NCBI RefSeq assembly: GCF_002005445.1
Contig: NZ_CP014692.1
Coordinates: forward strand, 2,480,001-2,544,000
DNA from: Acetobacter aceti
GTDB taxonomy: Bacteria; Pseudomonadota; Alphaproteobacteria; Acetobacterales; Acetobacteraceae
Direction of reading: 5' to 3'
Length of the DNA stretch: 64,000 nucleotides
Shown here one piece after another: positions 48,875 to 58,218 of this stretch; the first letter of the stretch is position 1; the number at the start of each line of letters is the position of its first letter. The notes under the pieces were generated by a model. It was not told the DNA's origin. It searched no databases and worked only from the letters and a program-made list of their open reading frames with translations. The position numbers were made by a program, and so were the translations under genes.

Positions 48875-51232
48875 ATGTCTGACAATCTTCCAGAATTCAC
48901 TGGCTATAATTTCACCTTCGCGGTCGGTGCGCTCATTCTGTGCACCGTGACCATGCTGATTGCAGTGCGGATGGTCTGTCGCGCCGCAATGGTAGTTGGT
49001 CTATCTCGCAAGAAGAGGCTGCTGTTCAGCGCCTGCGTAGCCGGAAATGGCGTATGGGCCACTCACTTCGTCGCCATGCTGGGCTGTGTAAACAGCATGG
49101 CCACCGTCTATCAAGTGCCTCTTACAATCCTGTCCGTGCTCGTCGCCATGGGACTTTTTGTGCCGACATGGTGGAGCGAATGCCTGACTCCCAACCGGTC
49201 CCTTTCGTCCCGTACAGCCCTCCTTATGACTGTGGCCGTAGGAGGGATGCATTATATTGGTATTGCCGCCATGGGCGGGGAAGGGCTGGAATCCATCCCG
49301 CCCCTCAGGTTTATCCTTTCCCTGGCAGTCAGTTTTGCCTTTTTCTATGCTGGTTGCCTCCTGCGCCGACAGCAGCGTGGGCGTCGCAGATCTTTTGCCG
49401 CGATTGCCTGGGTTCTAGGCATATGTTCCCTGCATTTCATGGGGATGCCCCATACCTCCTCAATGCATGGATCAATGGGGGGCATGTCTCAGCATATCGC
49501 TTCTCTTTCCCTTGCCGGAATGGTCGGAGCGGGCACGTCGACTTTCCTTGCTCTGGCCAGCATTTTTCTCCTGCTTGAATATCAGTCGGCAAAGCGGAAG
49601 ATTGAAAACAATACGCGGGCCCGCAGCTTCGCTGATGCAGCCCTTGAAGGGCTGGTTGTCACGACCGGCAGCGTTGTCCTTGACGCCAACAGCGCATTCT
49701 GGAACCTCGCAGGAATCAAACCTCACTCCACATATCAGCTGAAAAATTTTTTTCCCGCACTTTCGACGGAAGAAATCGTTCAGAAGCTTGTCAAGGAAGA
49801 CGCCCCGCGCGAGACCCAGATGATTCGGCATGGCGGCGAACGTATCCCTGTAGAAATCTATGCCCGGGAAAGCTTCTGGCGGGGAAAAGTACGGACCATT
49901 CTGGCCGTCATTGATCTTCGTGCGCGCAAGGAGACCGAGGCCGCGATAAAGGAGCTGGCCATTACGGATATGCTCACCGGCATCGGCAACCGTTCGTTTT
50001 TCGTCTCCAGCCTTACCGGTCTCCTTCAGGATAAAACGCGGAACCATCCAGTCGTCGTCTTTCTTGTCGATATTGATCGTTTCAAGAACATCAATGAGAC
50101 GTGTGGTCATGCCATGGGCGACAAGGTCCTTTCCCACATCGCCAAACGTCTTCAGCTTCTCGTGCCACAGGACGCGATCATGGCGCGCATCGCCGGAGAT
50201 GAATTTGCTGTCGCCTGCATGCTCAGTCCGGAGGATGTGACAGATTTCGCTTCCTACCTTGCGCTGGAACTGAAAATCCCCCTACCCGACGGTCATGATG
50301 AATTACCGGTTTCTGTGAGCGTAGGTTTCGCCGTATCCGACGATGACATGCAGGATGGCGGACAGCTTCTGCATTGTTCAGGAATCGCGCTACTGGCTGC
50401 AAAGCAGTCAGGACGTGGAAATTTTCGTGAATATGACAGCTCTTTTGACAGCTCTATCCAGGACCGTATCCGTCTTGAGCGTGAAATCCAGCTCGGCCTC
50501 GAACGCAATGAATTCTTCCTTGAGTATCAGCCGATCATGTCGACCCATGACCGCACACTGGTCGGATACGAAGCTCTGGTTCGCTGGCAGCATCCGGAGC
50601 GCGGGCGCGTTCCACCCGACCAGTTCATCGGAATTGCTGAAGAATGTGGACTGATCGCCCAGCTTGGGGGGTGGGTCTTACGGCGAGCCTGTCGTGATGC
50701 TGTCAGCTGGAAAAACGGACTGAACGTGTCGGTCAATGTGTCTCCAATCCAGTTTACCACTTCGGATTTGCCAGACGTCATCAAGTCCGCTCTTGACGAT
50801 GCCGGCCTGGAACCGAACCGCCTCAGTATTGAAATCACGGAAAGCACATTCCTTGTCGGCAAACAGGCCATTCAGATTCTGAAGGCTCTGCGTGCCCTTG
50901 GTGTCGGCATCGTCATGGATGATTTCGGAACGGGTTATTCAAGTCTCAGCCATCTTCGGGATTTCCAGTTCGATAAAGTGAAGATCGACCGTTCCTTTAT
51001 CTGGGACATGATCAATCGCCCCCATTCGGCCGCTATCGTCGACGCGATTCTTTCACTTGGTCACGGCCTCGGAGTCGATATTGTTGCTGAAGGTATTGAG
51101 ACTGCCGAGCAGCTTGCCTATCTGGAGCAGCGGTCATGCTCGCTGGTGCAGGGATATTTCATAGGCAGGCCAAGCCAGACCATTGCCGAGCGCCCGAGAA
51201 CAGAGGTTATGGAAGCTCCTGTTCCAGCATAA
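48875..51232 (+). CDS. MHYT-GGDEF-EAL cyclic-di-GMP signalling protein
   Basis: This 785-residue membrane protein has an N-terminal MHYT sensor of about seven helices with the repeated motif pairs (THFVAM, MHYIGIAAM, LHFMGM), thought to bind copper and sense gas or redox signals. A short PAS-like segment follows, then a GGDEF domain with a variant signature (RIAGDEFAVA) and an EAL domain (GYEALVRWQHP, EITES, MDDFGTGYSSLSHL, KIDRSFI, EGIET). The EAL residues look complete, so phosphodiesterase activity is likely; cyclase activity is possible since AGDEF variants can work. Start context is weak. Confidence 0.92.
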   Translation: MSDNLPEFTGYNFTFAVGALILCTVTMLIAVRMVCRAAMVVGLSRKKRLLFSACVAGNGVWATHFVAMLGCVNSMATVYQVPLTILSVLVAMGLFVPTWWSECLTPNRSLSSRTALLMTVAVGGMHYIGIAAMGGEGLESIPPLRFILSLAVSFAFFYAGCLLRRQQRGRRRSFAAIAWVLGICSLHFMGMPHTSSMHGSMGGMSQHIASLSLAGMVGAGTSTFLALASIFLLLEYQSAKRKIENNTRARSFADAALEGLVVTTGSVVLDANSAFWNLAGIKPHSTYQLKNFFPALSTEEIVQKLVKEDAPRETQMIRHGGERIPVEIYARESFWRGKVRTILAVIDLRARKETEAAIKELAITDMLTGIGNRSFFVSSLTGLLQDKTRNHPVVVFLVDIDRFKNINETCGHAMGDKVLSHIAKRLQLLVPQDAIMARIAGDEFAVACMLSPEDVTDFASYLALELKIPLPDGHDELPVSVSVGFAVSDDDMQDGGQLLHCSGIALLAAKQSGRGNFREYDSSFDSSIQDRIRLEREIQLGLERNEFFLEYQPIMSTHDRTLVGYEALVRWQHPERGRVPPDQFIGIAEECGLIAQLGGWVLRRACRDAVSWKNGLNVSVNVSPIQFTTSDLPDVIKSALDDAGLEPNRLSIEITESTFLVGKQAIQILKALRALGVGIVMDDFGTGYSSLSHLRDFQFDKVKIDRSFIWDMINRPHSAAIVDAILSLGHGLGVDIVAEGIETAEQLAYLEQRSCSLVQGYFIGRPSQTIAERPRTEVMEAPVPA

Positions 51233-51495
51233 AATTTTCAGTCGAAATCCTTGTTCACCTGTTCAGTCCCTTCCCTGCGTGTTTTCCGCCTTACCATCAG
51301 GCGTTCCGGGAGAGAGTATGTATCCGACTGGACGGCGTTATTTGAACGGGCAACTCCATTCTGACGCCATGAGGTAGAAACTCTCTTCTGGAGCCAAACT
51401 GCGTGGAAATGCCCAGTCCCCAAACTACCGGAATTAGACAGAACATCGCCTTTGCATAGTATAATCTGGCCAGTATTGATCACTCCGCCAGAGGC

Positions 51496-52719
51496 ATGAC
51501 TTTGACCAAAGATACGCAGTATCGCTCCCTGAATCCTGACAGTCTCCGACAGGTTCTGGCTGATTTACCTCCCCTTGCCTCTCGTCTCGGTGGCGCCGCT
51601 GCTGACTGGAGCATTCGGGAAGTCAGTGATGGTAATCTCAACAATGTCTGGCTCGTTCATGGCCCTGCTGGATCTCTCTGCGCCAAGCAGTCTCTTCCTC
51701 ATGTTCGGGTCGATCCCTCGTGGAAGATGCCGCTGGACCGGACGACTTTCGAGGCTGGCTGGCTAGAGGCGGTCACGCCCGTGGTTCCGGACATGGTCCC
51801 GGCCTTTCTTCATTTTGATCCACAGCTTTTCCTGCTTGTGACGGCCTGCCTTGACGATCATGTCACCTTCACGGAAGCCTTGGCCAAAGGAGCAGACCCC
51901 GCCCCTGTAGCCAGTCAGATCGGCGTCTTTGTCGCACGATCCACATTTCATACGTCCTGGCGTGGTGGTCCATTCGAGAATATGGCGCGTCTCGAACAAT
52001 TTTTCTCCGGAAATACAACCCTTTCCCGGATCACGGTCGATCTGGTCCTGACGGACCCCTACCACGATCATCCTCGTAATCATTACCATGCCGAGCTACA
52101 GCCGCTGGTGACACGACTTCATGCTGACCCTGCCATTCATCGTTCGGTCTGCCATATGCAGTCACGTTTTTTCACGGCGCGTGAAGCTTTGCTGCATGGA
52201 GATCTGCATAGCGGCTCCGTCATGGTCGGTCAGGACAAAACCTCCGTGATTGACGGGGAATTTTCCGGCATAGGCCCGATCGGTTTCGATTGCGGTATGT
52301 TTGTCGGCAACCTTATCCTCGCATCATTCGCCGCTCCATCAGGCTCCCGCCGTGATCAGCTACATCAGGCCGCATCCATCTTTCATGAGAGTTTTATCGA
52401 GACATACTGCAATGAGTGGCTGCACAGTGAGGCAAAGACCGATCTGGCTCCTACTTTTCTGAGCTCCCATGATCCTGACGAAATCCAACGCCAGCAGAAG
52501 GAGGAATGCGATCGTATCACTGCTGACACGGCAGGTTTCGCAGCCATGGAAATCGTTCGCCGATTGACAGGCTACGCAAACACTTCCCTCTTCAATGGCC
52601 TGCCTGAACCACAAAAGGGAAAGCAGCAATATCAGGCGCTTTCGTTTGCGATGGAGCTTCTTTCCGATCTGAAAACTGCCCCAGAGAAACTCTTCCCAGG
52701 CAGAATTATCCCTCTTTGA
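51496..52719 (+). CDS. mtnK: S-methyl-5-thioribose kinase
   Basis: This 407-residue APH-fold kinase has VSDGNLNNVWLVHG (glycine-rich loop), SLCAKQSLPHVRV, the catalytic LLHGDLHSGSVMVG (about residue 234) and VIDGEFSGIGPIGFDCG. It phosphorylates methylthioribose in the methionine salvage pathway. AGAGG precedes the ATG. No other salvage gene (mtnA and so on) is adjacent. Confidence 0.88.
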   Translation: MTLTKDTQYRSLNPDSLRQVLADLPPLASRLGGAAADWSIREVSDGNLNNVWLVHGPAGSLCAKQSLPHVRVDPSWKMPLDRTTFEAGWLEAVTPVVPDMVPAFLHFDPQLFLLVTACLDDHVTFTEALAKGADPAPVASQIGVFVARSTFHTSWRGGPFENMARLEQFFSGNTTLSRITVDLVLTDPYHDHPRNHYHAELQPLVTRLHADPAIHRSVCHMQSRFFTAREALLHGDLHSGSVMVGQDKTSVIDGEFSGIGPIGFDCGMFVGNLILASFAAPSGSRRDQLHQAASIFHESFIETYCNEWLHSEAKTDLAPTFLSSHDPDEIQRQQKEECDRITADTAGFAAMEIVRRLTGYANTSLFNGLPEPQKGKQQYQALSFAMELLSDLKTAPEKLFPGRIIPL

Positions 52720-53065
52720 AAAACAAAGTCACACTACCAGCGATACGTGTGATGCGCTTACTATAACCGGCATGAAGAACAGCGTGAGGAATGAGAACGA
52801 ATTTAGATTATTGTCCGCTGAAAGGGCTCGACACACAACAAGCCCGGGCCATTCCACTAAACCAGCCCCAGTGGAATTATCCGGATTTTGAATTGCCACA
52901 TCTCATGATTTTTAGAAAATCATACCCATTCGGTTATCCTGAGTGTGGGCGCGCACCGTATTTCACAACCGGGAAAGATGAGCATCAACAGCTCAGGGGC
53001 AGCCCGGATCGCAACAGGCTTTTAACCCGATCCCTGTAGGAGAGGAGTCCTCAAAGGAGTCTCAC
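52720..53065 (+). other. Gap with two hairpins upstream of the TPR gene
   Basis: No convincing gene: an 82-codon frame at 52791-53039 has no recognisable content. The stretch holds GGGCT/AGCCC arms (52824-52828, 52841-52845) and ATTCCACT/AGTGGAAT arms (52851-52858, 52870-52877), so the RNA may be structured. Confidence 0.4.
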
Positions 53066-54796
53066 ATGCCTGCTCTCGATGACGCCCCCGCAACGATATC
53101 TCCGGAACTCAGCGCGTGCCTTGCCGAAGCACGCACGTTCGAGAAGCGTGGAGACATGGTGGGTGTGAGGAAAGCTGCCCTGACATATCTGGCGCGCTGT
53201 CCACGTGAGCCGGCTATTCTGGCCCTTCTGGGGCGCGCAGAGTTATTGCTGGGCCATCCTGCACGCGCACTGGCCCCTTTGACCAGAAGCGCCCGCCTTA
53301 CCAATCATTTTATTTTTTACCTTCTGCAGGCAGACTGTTTAAGAAAACTTGGCCGTTTCTCTGAACAGAAGGAAGTTCTTGAGAAAACCTCTCTGTGGAT
53401 GCCTCAAACTGGTACCGCCTATTTTATGGCCGGCATCGCTTTTGAAGGAATCAGGGAAACCGAACGCGCGATCCGCTTCTATCGACAGGCCCTCACGACA
53501 CTCCCCAACGAAGCGCCAGTCCAACATCGCCTTGGTCGTGCTCTGGTTGAAAAAGGCGAAACCATCGGAGCTTTGCACTATCTTGAACAGGCCCTCGCGC
53601 TCCGCCCGAACGAGCCAACCTACCTTGTTGATCTCAGCGTTGCCCTTGAACATGCAGGCAGGCTTGAAGAAGCGCTGGCGACAGTTGAAAAGGCGCTGAT
53701 TCTTCAGCCAGACAATCCGGAAGCCATCCATAATCGCGGCCATCTGCTTTTCAATCTGAATCGTTCTGCTGAAGCACTGGCCGTCTTCAACGATGCGCTG
53801 GCAACGGGACGCGACTGCTCCAAAACCCTGTTTTCTCGCGGAGTCACCCTGCTGAAACTCGGACAGTTCGAAGAAGGATGGGTTGGCTATGAAACCCGAT
53901 GGGGAACCTCGCAGACACTCCCCACCAACCTCCCCGCTCCACTCTGGCAGGGAGAGCCTCTTGAGGGGTGTCATATCCTGCTTCATGCCGAGCAGGGGCT
54001 GGGGGATTCACTCCAGTTCATTCGCTTTGCGCCACAGCTTGCTGAACGAGGCGCTGTCGTAACCGTTCTCGCGCCACCACCACTGCAGAGACTTTTCACA
54101 ACCGTCGCAGGCGTGACGCACAGTGTGACCGATCTATCGGCTGAGGCTCATTTCGACTACCACTGCCCTGTTGCCAGTCTGCCGCATCGCCTCGGCGTCA
54201 CGGAAGCGAATATCCCATCGGCTCCTTATTTTTCCGTGCCCCCTGAAGAAGCTTCCCGGCAGGGAAGCGCCATCCGTCGTCTCATGTGGTCAGGCAAGCG
54301 CCCGGCCCAACGTGTCATCGGACTTGTCTGGTCCGGCGCCCCTCGGCCTGCTCAGGTTGAGGCTCACGCCATCGACCAGAGACGCTCCATGCCCCTGTCA
54401 GATCTCGCTCCTCTGTTTGATCTGCCTGACACGGTTTTTGTCAGTTTCCAGTTGAATGGCGCTCAGCAAATTACAGAGGCTGGTCTGCCGATTCATGACG
54501 GCACGCACGGAATCAGGGACTTTGCAGATACGGCTGCCCGTCTTCTTGGTATCGACCTGCTGGTTTGCGTGGATACGTCGATTGCTCATCTGGCTGGCGG
54601 TCTGGGTTTGCCTGTATGGATGATGTCCCGTTTCGACGGCTGCTGGCGCTGGCTTGAACACCGTAGCGATACTCCATGGTATCCCACCATGAAGATTTAC
54701 CGTCAGCCCAAACCCGGTGATTGGGCTGGGCTCGTCATGAATCTGAAAGAGGATATGAGAGCTTACACTCCGGCATTGCTGGCTGCTGCCTCCTGA
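53066..54796 (+). CDS. TPR-repeat protein with glycosyltransferase-like C-terminus
   Basis: The 576-residue protein has about eight tetratricopeptide repeats in residues 20-280 (for example AIRFYRQALTTLPNEAPVQHRLGRALVEKGE, AIHNRGHLLFNLNRSAEALAVFNDAL). A C-terminal domain (HILLHAEQGLGDSLQFIRFAPQLAERGA, RSMPLSDLAPLF, LLVCVDTSIAHLAGGLGLPVWMM) resembles heptosyltransferase/GT9-type folds. Such proteins are common in acetic acid bacteria and may glycosylate proteins or cell-surface glycans. AAAGGAG precedes the start. Confidence 0.85.
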   Translation: MPALDDAPATISPELSACLAEARTFEKRGDMVGVRKAALTYLARCPREPAILALLGRAELLLGHPARALAPLTRSARLTNHFIFYLLQADCLRKLGRFSEQKEVLEKTSLWMPQTGTAYFMAGIAFEGIRETERAIRFYRQALTTLPNEAPVQHRLGRALVEKGETIGALHYLEQALALRPNEPTYLVDLSVALEHAGRLEEALATVEKALILQPDNPEAIHNRGHLLFNLNRSAEALAVFNDALATGRDCSKTLFSRGVTLLKLGQFEEGWVGYETRWGTSQTLPTNLPAPLWQGEPLEGCHILLHAEQGLGDSLQFIRFAPQLAERGAVVTVLAPPPLQRLFTTVAGVTHSVTDLSAEAHFDYHCPVASLPHRLGVTEANIPSAPYFSVPPEEASRQGSAIRRLMWSGKRPAQRVIGLVWSGAPRPAQVEAHAIDQRRSMPLSDLAPLFDLPDTVFVSFQLNGAQQITEAGLPIHDGTHGIRDFADTAARLLGIDLLVCVDTSIAHLAGGLGLPVWMMSRFDGCWRWLEHRSDTPWYPTMKIYRQPKPGDWAGLVMNLKEDMRAYTPALLAAAS

Positions 54797-55466
54797 CAAA
54801 CCACTCCGACACGGAAGCTGTTTCGATGCCAATGCTGTACAGCCCATATGCGCCAAGAGGATATCGGCATCAGAGCCGTGTCATGTCCTTCACCTATGCT
54901 ACATCGAAAGCATACGGTGTTATCAAAAACCTTTACTTTCAATCACGAATAACTTCCGCCATTTCCAGACAGTGATCTCATTCCGTTTTGATGGTTTTTG
55001 CGGAAATCTCCGTCAATCAGACTAACCCTGAGGCAGTTCTGGATGTCAGAAAATCCAACCTGCGCATATCCTCGAAAAAATATCAAAATCCATCAAAGAA
55101 CCGGCAGTGACGAGATTTTTCATGAGAAAAATCAGACAAAAAAACGATACGACTGTTGACAGCGCACCACGAGAAAGCGGTCCATTCAGGATCGGATAGT
55201 CTGCCAGACGGCAAAATTCCCTTTCCCTGCTCGGTCGCATGCTCGAAAAGAAGAACAATCTCTTCCCTGGTCAGGAGTTTTGGAGAATGCGCCGCTTTAC
55301 GGGCAAGGCCATTCAGCGAAGAGGAAGCATGTAGTGCACAGTCATGTGACATGCTGTGCCCTTCTCTGAAATCATGTGGACTGTAACGGACGCCTCCGAA
55401 ATTTTCTGGTCATTTCTGACGCATCGTAAAAGACTGAACGAAACAGTTCAGCAATTGTTCCGGCGT
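54797..55466. other. Largely non-coding stretch between the TPR gene and encapsulin
   Basis: 670 bases without a confident gene. It contains one small candidate ORF (listed separately at 55083-55352). The encapsulin stop lies in a hairpin with perfect 7-base arms CCGGCGT and ACGCCGG (55460-55478), a possible T-poor terminator. Nothing else is recognised. Confidence 0.4.
55083..55352 (-). CDS. Possible small hypothetical protein
   Basis: This 89-residue frame has GAAGGG about 7 bases before its ATG. It has no recognisable family; residues 27-60 could be helical (LTREEIVLLFEHATEQGKGI). It is in the same direction as encapsulin and about 115 bases beyond it. It may be spurious. Confidence 0.3.
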   Translation of the reverse strand: MSHDCALHASSSLNGLARKAAHSPKLLTREEIVLLFEHATEQGKGILPSGRLSDPEWTAFSWCAVNSRIVFLSDFSHEKSRHCRFFDGF

Positions 55467-56282
55467 TCAGGACGCCGGTTGCGCAACACCATCAATGGCT
55501 ACTGTCGCTTCACTGGTCAGAACACGGAACACAAAGCTCTCCTGCAGGTAGAGTTCGACCGTCTCTGCTGTATGTCCCAGATAGCCGATGGAGAAATCCT
55601 GGCCAATATCGAGCACGAGATCACCACCACGCATGGAGACAACGAACGCCCCTTCAATGGCCGGAGCCCAGACAAGCTTTCCGTCGATCAGACTCTCGAT
55701 ATGCTTGCGGATTGGATAGCCCTCATCGTCGCCGCCGTTGACAGCCAGCCAGGCCTGAGCGCCCAGAACGATCGAGTAAGGACCATTCACCCCGGCAAGA
55801 CGCAGGGCGTCCAGCGCTTCGGTAATGACGTAGGAATAATCCTTGGGAGAAGCAGGGAGCTTGAGATGGGCGTTGGACGTGCCTTTGCGGATGCCCTGGA
55901 TGCCTGCCGCCGGATATCCGTCGAAGATGGCGCGGTCTTCTGCGTAAGCAATTTTCTTCGCGGCATCTTTCACCGGCTGCCAGTCCGAATCCTGAGAACC
56001 GCGTTCCACGGCGTCAATCTCTGCGCGTGACAGAGTGAAAGGAACACGCAGTTCAACGAGCGGCAGAACTTCGCGCTTCACGGCGCGAATACCCGTGTCC
56101 GGCGTCTCGATCGTGCTGAACCGTCCCGTTCCGACGCCAGCGAAGGTCTCGCCGTGAGGTTCGGACGTGTCGACCACCCGCCTTCCGGCAAGGTATCTCC
56201 GCAGGGTGCGCGAGGCTTCTTCCTCAATCTGGTCCCAGGCGGAGCTGGAAACCGGGGCGAGATGGCGATGAAGATTGTTCAT
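55467..56282 (-). CDS. Family 1 encapsulin shell protein
   Basis: This 271-residue HK97-fold protein (linocin M18-like) starts MNNLHRHLAPVSSSAWDQIEEEASRTLRRYLAGRRVVD and has VLPLVELRVPFTLSRAEID, DWQPVKDAAKKIAYAEDRAIFDGYP, YSIVLGAQAWLAV and QDFSIGYLGHTAETVELYLQESFVF. It self-assembles into a protein nanocompartment. It starts one base after the DyP peroxidase stop, with GAGGAA inside the peroxidase end as ribosome-binding site, so cargo and shell are translated together. Confidence 0.94.
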   Translation of the reverse strand: MNNLHRHLAPVSSSAWDQIEEEASRTLRRYLAGRRVVDTSEPHGETFAGVGTGRFSTIETPDTGIRAVKREVLPLVELRVPFTLSRAEIDAVERGSQDSDWQPVKDAAKKIAYAEDRAIFDGYPAAGIQGIRKGTSNAHLKLPASPKDYSYVITEALDALRLAGVNGPYSIVLGAQAWLAVNGGDDEGYPIRKHIESLIDGKLVWAPAIEGAFVVSMRGGDLVLDIGQDFSIGYLGHTAETVELYLQESFVFRVLTSEATVAIDGVAQPAS

Positions 56283-56283
56283 A

Positions 56284-57306
56284 TCACTGTTCCTCTTTCA
56301 GTGAGCCTATGCTCAGGGAGGTGTCGGTCTGGGTCGGCTTTGTCTCTGCGGTTGCAGGCGCGCTGTTCGGGAGCGCGAAGTCAGGGGCTCCATCCAGAAA
56401 GTCGGATGTCGGGATAAAAAACAGAGTCCCGGTAACAGCCGTGCTGACATCGAGCAGACGGTCGTAGTTACCGGGCGGCTTCCCCACGAACATATTCTGC
56501 AGCATCTGTTCCGTCCGCGCCGGTGAACAGGCGTAACCGATGAAATATGTGCCGAACTCGCCCTGACCGACCTTGCCGAACGGCATGTTGTCACGAAGAA
56601 TCTGGAGCTGTTCTCCGTTTTCCTCAATGTTGGTCAGCACATTGTGCGCGTAACTTTTCTTGGCGCTGTCGGCGATTTCAATGTCGGAAAGTTTCCTGCG
56701 ACCAATGACATCTTCCTGCGTTTCGGTCGCCATCGCATTCCATTTTTTCAGGTCATGCAGATATTTCTGGATAATGACATAGCTGCCACCAGCAAAAGCA
56801 GGATCTTCATCGCCGATTATCGTCGCGTCGATCGCAGCCTGACCGGAGGGATTCTCCGTGCCATCGACAAAGCCGAGCAGGTCTCGTTCGTCGAAGTATT
56901 TGAACCCATGCACCTCATCAGCAATCGTCGCCACGCCTTCAAGCCGTGAGACAATCACCTTCGCCAGTTCGAAGCAGAGATCCATGCGTGTCGCGCGGAT
57001 ATGAAAGAGGAAATCACCCGGTGTCGAAGGCGCGACATGCACCCCGTTAATCTCCTGAAACGGGTGGAGATCCTTCGGTCGCGGCGCGCCAAAAAGAAGA
57101 TCCCACGCATCGGAGCCGATTCCGGTCACACAGCTCAGTCGGCCATCGGGAATACGAAACCCTACACCGCGCACCAGAGAAGAAAGATCGCCAAGCAGAT
57201 CGCGTATCTGGGTAACCGCCGACGCAGATGCCCCGTCGTTGAGAGTCGCGACCATAAAGATTGCGGCCTGGGTCAGCCTGGTATCGACGGGTTGAGGCGT
57301 GGCCAA
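56284..57306 (-). CDS. DyP-type haem peroxidase, encapsulin cargo
   Basis: This 340-residue peroxidase has the GFVDGTENP motif (catalytic D148), the likely proximal haem histidine H221 (SYAHNVLTN), distal R238 (LRDNMPFG) and GEFGTYFIGYACSP. After residue 312 a flexible Ala/Pro/Thr linker leads to TDTSLSIGSLKEEQ. SLSIGSLK matches the loading peptide that docks DyP cargo inside encapsulin shells. It would defend against peroxides or oxidise dyes or lignin-like substrates inside the compartment. Confidence 0.94.
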   Translation of the reverse strand: MATPQPVDTRLTQAAIFMVATLNDGASASAVTQIRDLLGDLSSLVRGVGFRIPDGRLSCVTGIGSDAWDLLFGAPRPKDLHPFQEINGVHVAPSTPGDFLFHIRATRMDLCFELAKVIVSRLEGVATIADEVHGFKYFDERDLLGFVDGTENPSGQAAIDATIIGDEDPAFAGGSYVIIQKYLHDLKKWNAMATETQEDVIGRRKLSDIEIADSAKKSYAHNVLTNIEENGEQLQILRDNMPFGKVGQGEFGTYFIGYACSPARTEQMLQNMFVGKPPGNYDRLLDVSTAVTGTLFFIPTSDFLDGAPDFALPNSAPATAETKPTQTDTSLSIGSLKEEQ

Positions 57307-58081
57307 TGGACGGATACTCCCTTGATGCGTTTTTCACACGGAAACAGGACATAAACATAAATCGCCGGTCAATGGTGGCAAGACTGGCCCTGAATTAAAA
57401 TAACTCTCCCTCGATTTACGTATCCTGATTGATCTTCGACAGATCGATTATCCTGTATCAGAGCGCGCTGCCTTGCGAAGCCTCCGGAGAGAAGCTCCGT
57501 TATTACGGACATTTTCTCCCGACGCTGTGAAGGGGCAGGCAGACCCGCTCTTTACGCGGACGTGCGTCTGGTATGCCTATGGCCTGACTGAAACCCGCAA
57601 GAGTGGCGGGAAGCCATTAGTCTTCCGCCCCTGCAAGATCTTTGCGGGCCTTCAGAGCCTGTTCAAGTATCTGTGTCTGGAGGCTTCTATCCCGTGAAGG
57701 AGACCAAAAACCATGAAGCGGAAGCAGAGTATGGACAGACAGTGCTTGATTTGAGGGCCTCTCTCATAACTGAAAGAACTGTGTCACGCCTCCCGAGGGT
57801 TCCCGATAGTCCTTGATCTCAAGAGACTTTACGGTGTCTCTGCGGGTTCCGTTGCGGGCTCCTGTGACTCGGCCAGCATCGGTCCAACGATCTTTTGGAA
57901 TGATGAGGCGAGCATAACAGACGCTGCCCCGCTTGGTCATACCCTGCATGTCACCTTTGGCCTCTGACAGCGACGCTGCTTTTGAATGGCGCTTTGGTGT
58001 GACGTCAGACCTATGACGCACAGCTACAGGACTATGACGCTTTACTTTGTAAGTCATTGATTTTTATGGGATTTTTATTGC
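57307..58081. other. Gap with the DyP promoter side and recombinase remnant
   Basis: The peroxidase promoter should lie at 57307-57470, where ATTAAAATAA and repeated GATCTTCGACAGATCGAT-type half-sites occur. No OxyR consensus was clear. A 74-codon frame at 57473-57697 has no family. The integrase-like fragment occupies 57764-58057. Confidence 0.4.
57764..58057 (-). pseudogene. Probable tyrosine-integrase N-terminal remnant
   Basis: This 97-residue frame resembles the N-terminal arm-binding part of alphaproteobacterial phage-type integrases (MTKRGSVCYARLIIPKDRW, then TRRDTVKSLEIKDYRE), then diverges and stops. A full integrase is around 400 residues and its catalytic half is absent. It begins 25 bases from the 3' end of tRNA-His, where such elements insert. 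The identification rests on recognition only. Confidence 0.45.
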
Positions 58082-58158
58082 TGGGGCGAACGACGGGGAT
58101 TGAACCCGCGACAACCGGTACCACAAACCGGCGCTCTACCAACTGAGCTACGTCCGCC
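58082..58158 (-). tRNA. tRNA-His (anticodon GTG)
   Basis: This 77-base tRNA has encoded CCA and the extra 5' G paired with the discriminator C that is diagnostic for histidine. The anticodon stem CCGGT/ACCGG encloses TTGTGGT, anticodon GTG; the T-loop is TTCAATC. Confidence 0.95.
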
Positions 58159-58218
58159 ACACAGCGGGCCTGCTAATAGAGAATTGCGAGGCACCCCGTC
58201 AATAGAAAATTTTCCATT

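Noticed and set aside
52791..53039. An 82-codon frame upstream of the TPR gene
   Set aside because: No ribosome-binding site of note, no family, and it spans hairpin structures.
57473..57697. A 74-codon frame between DyP and the integrase remnant
   Set aside because: Unusual composition and no family; not enough to call a gene.
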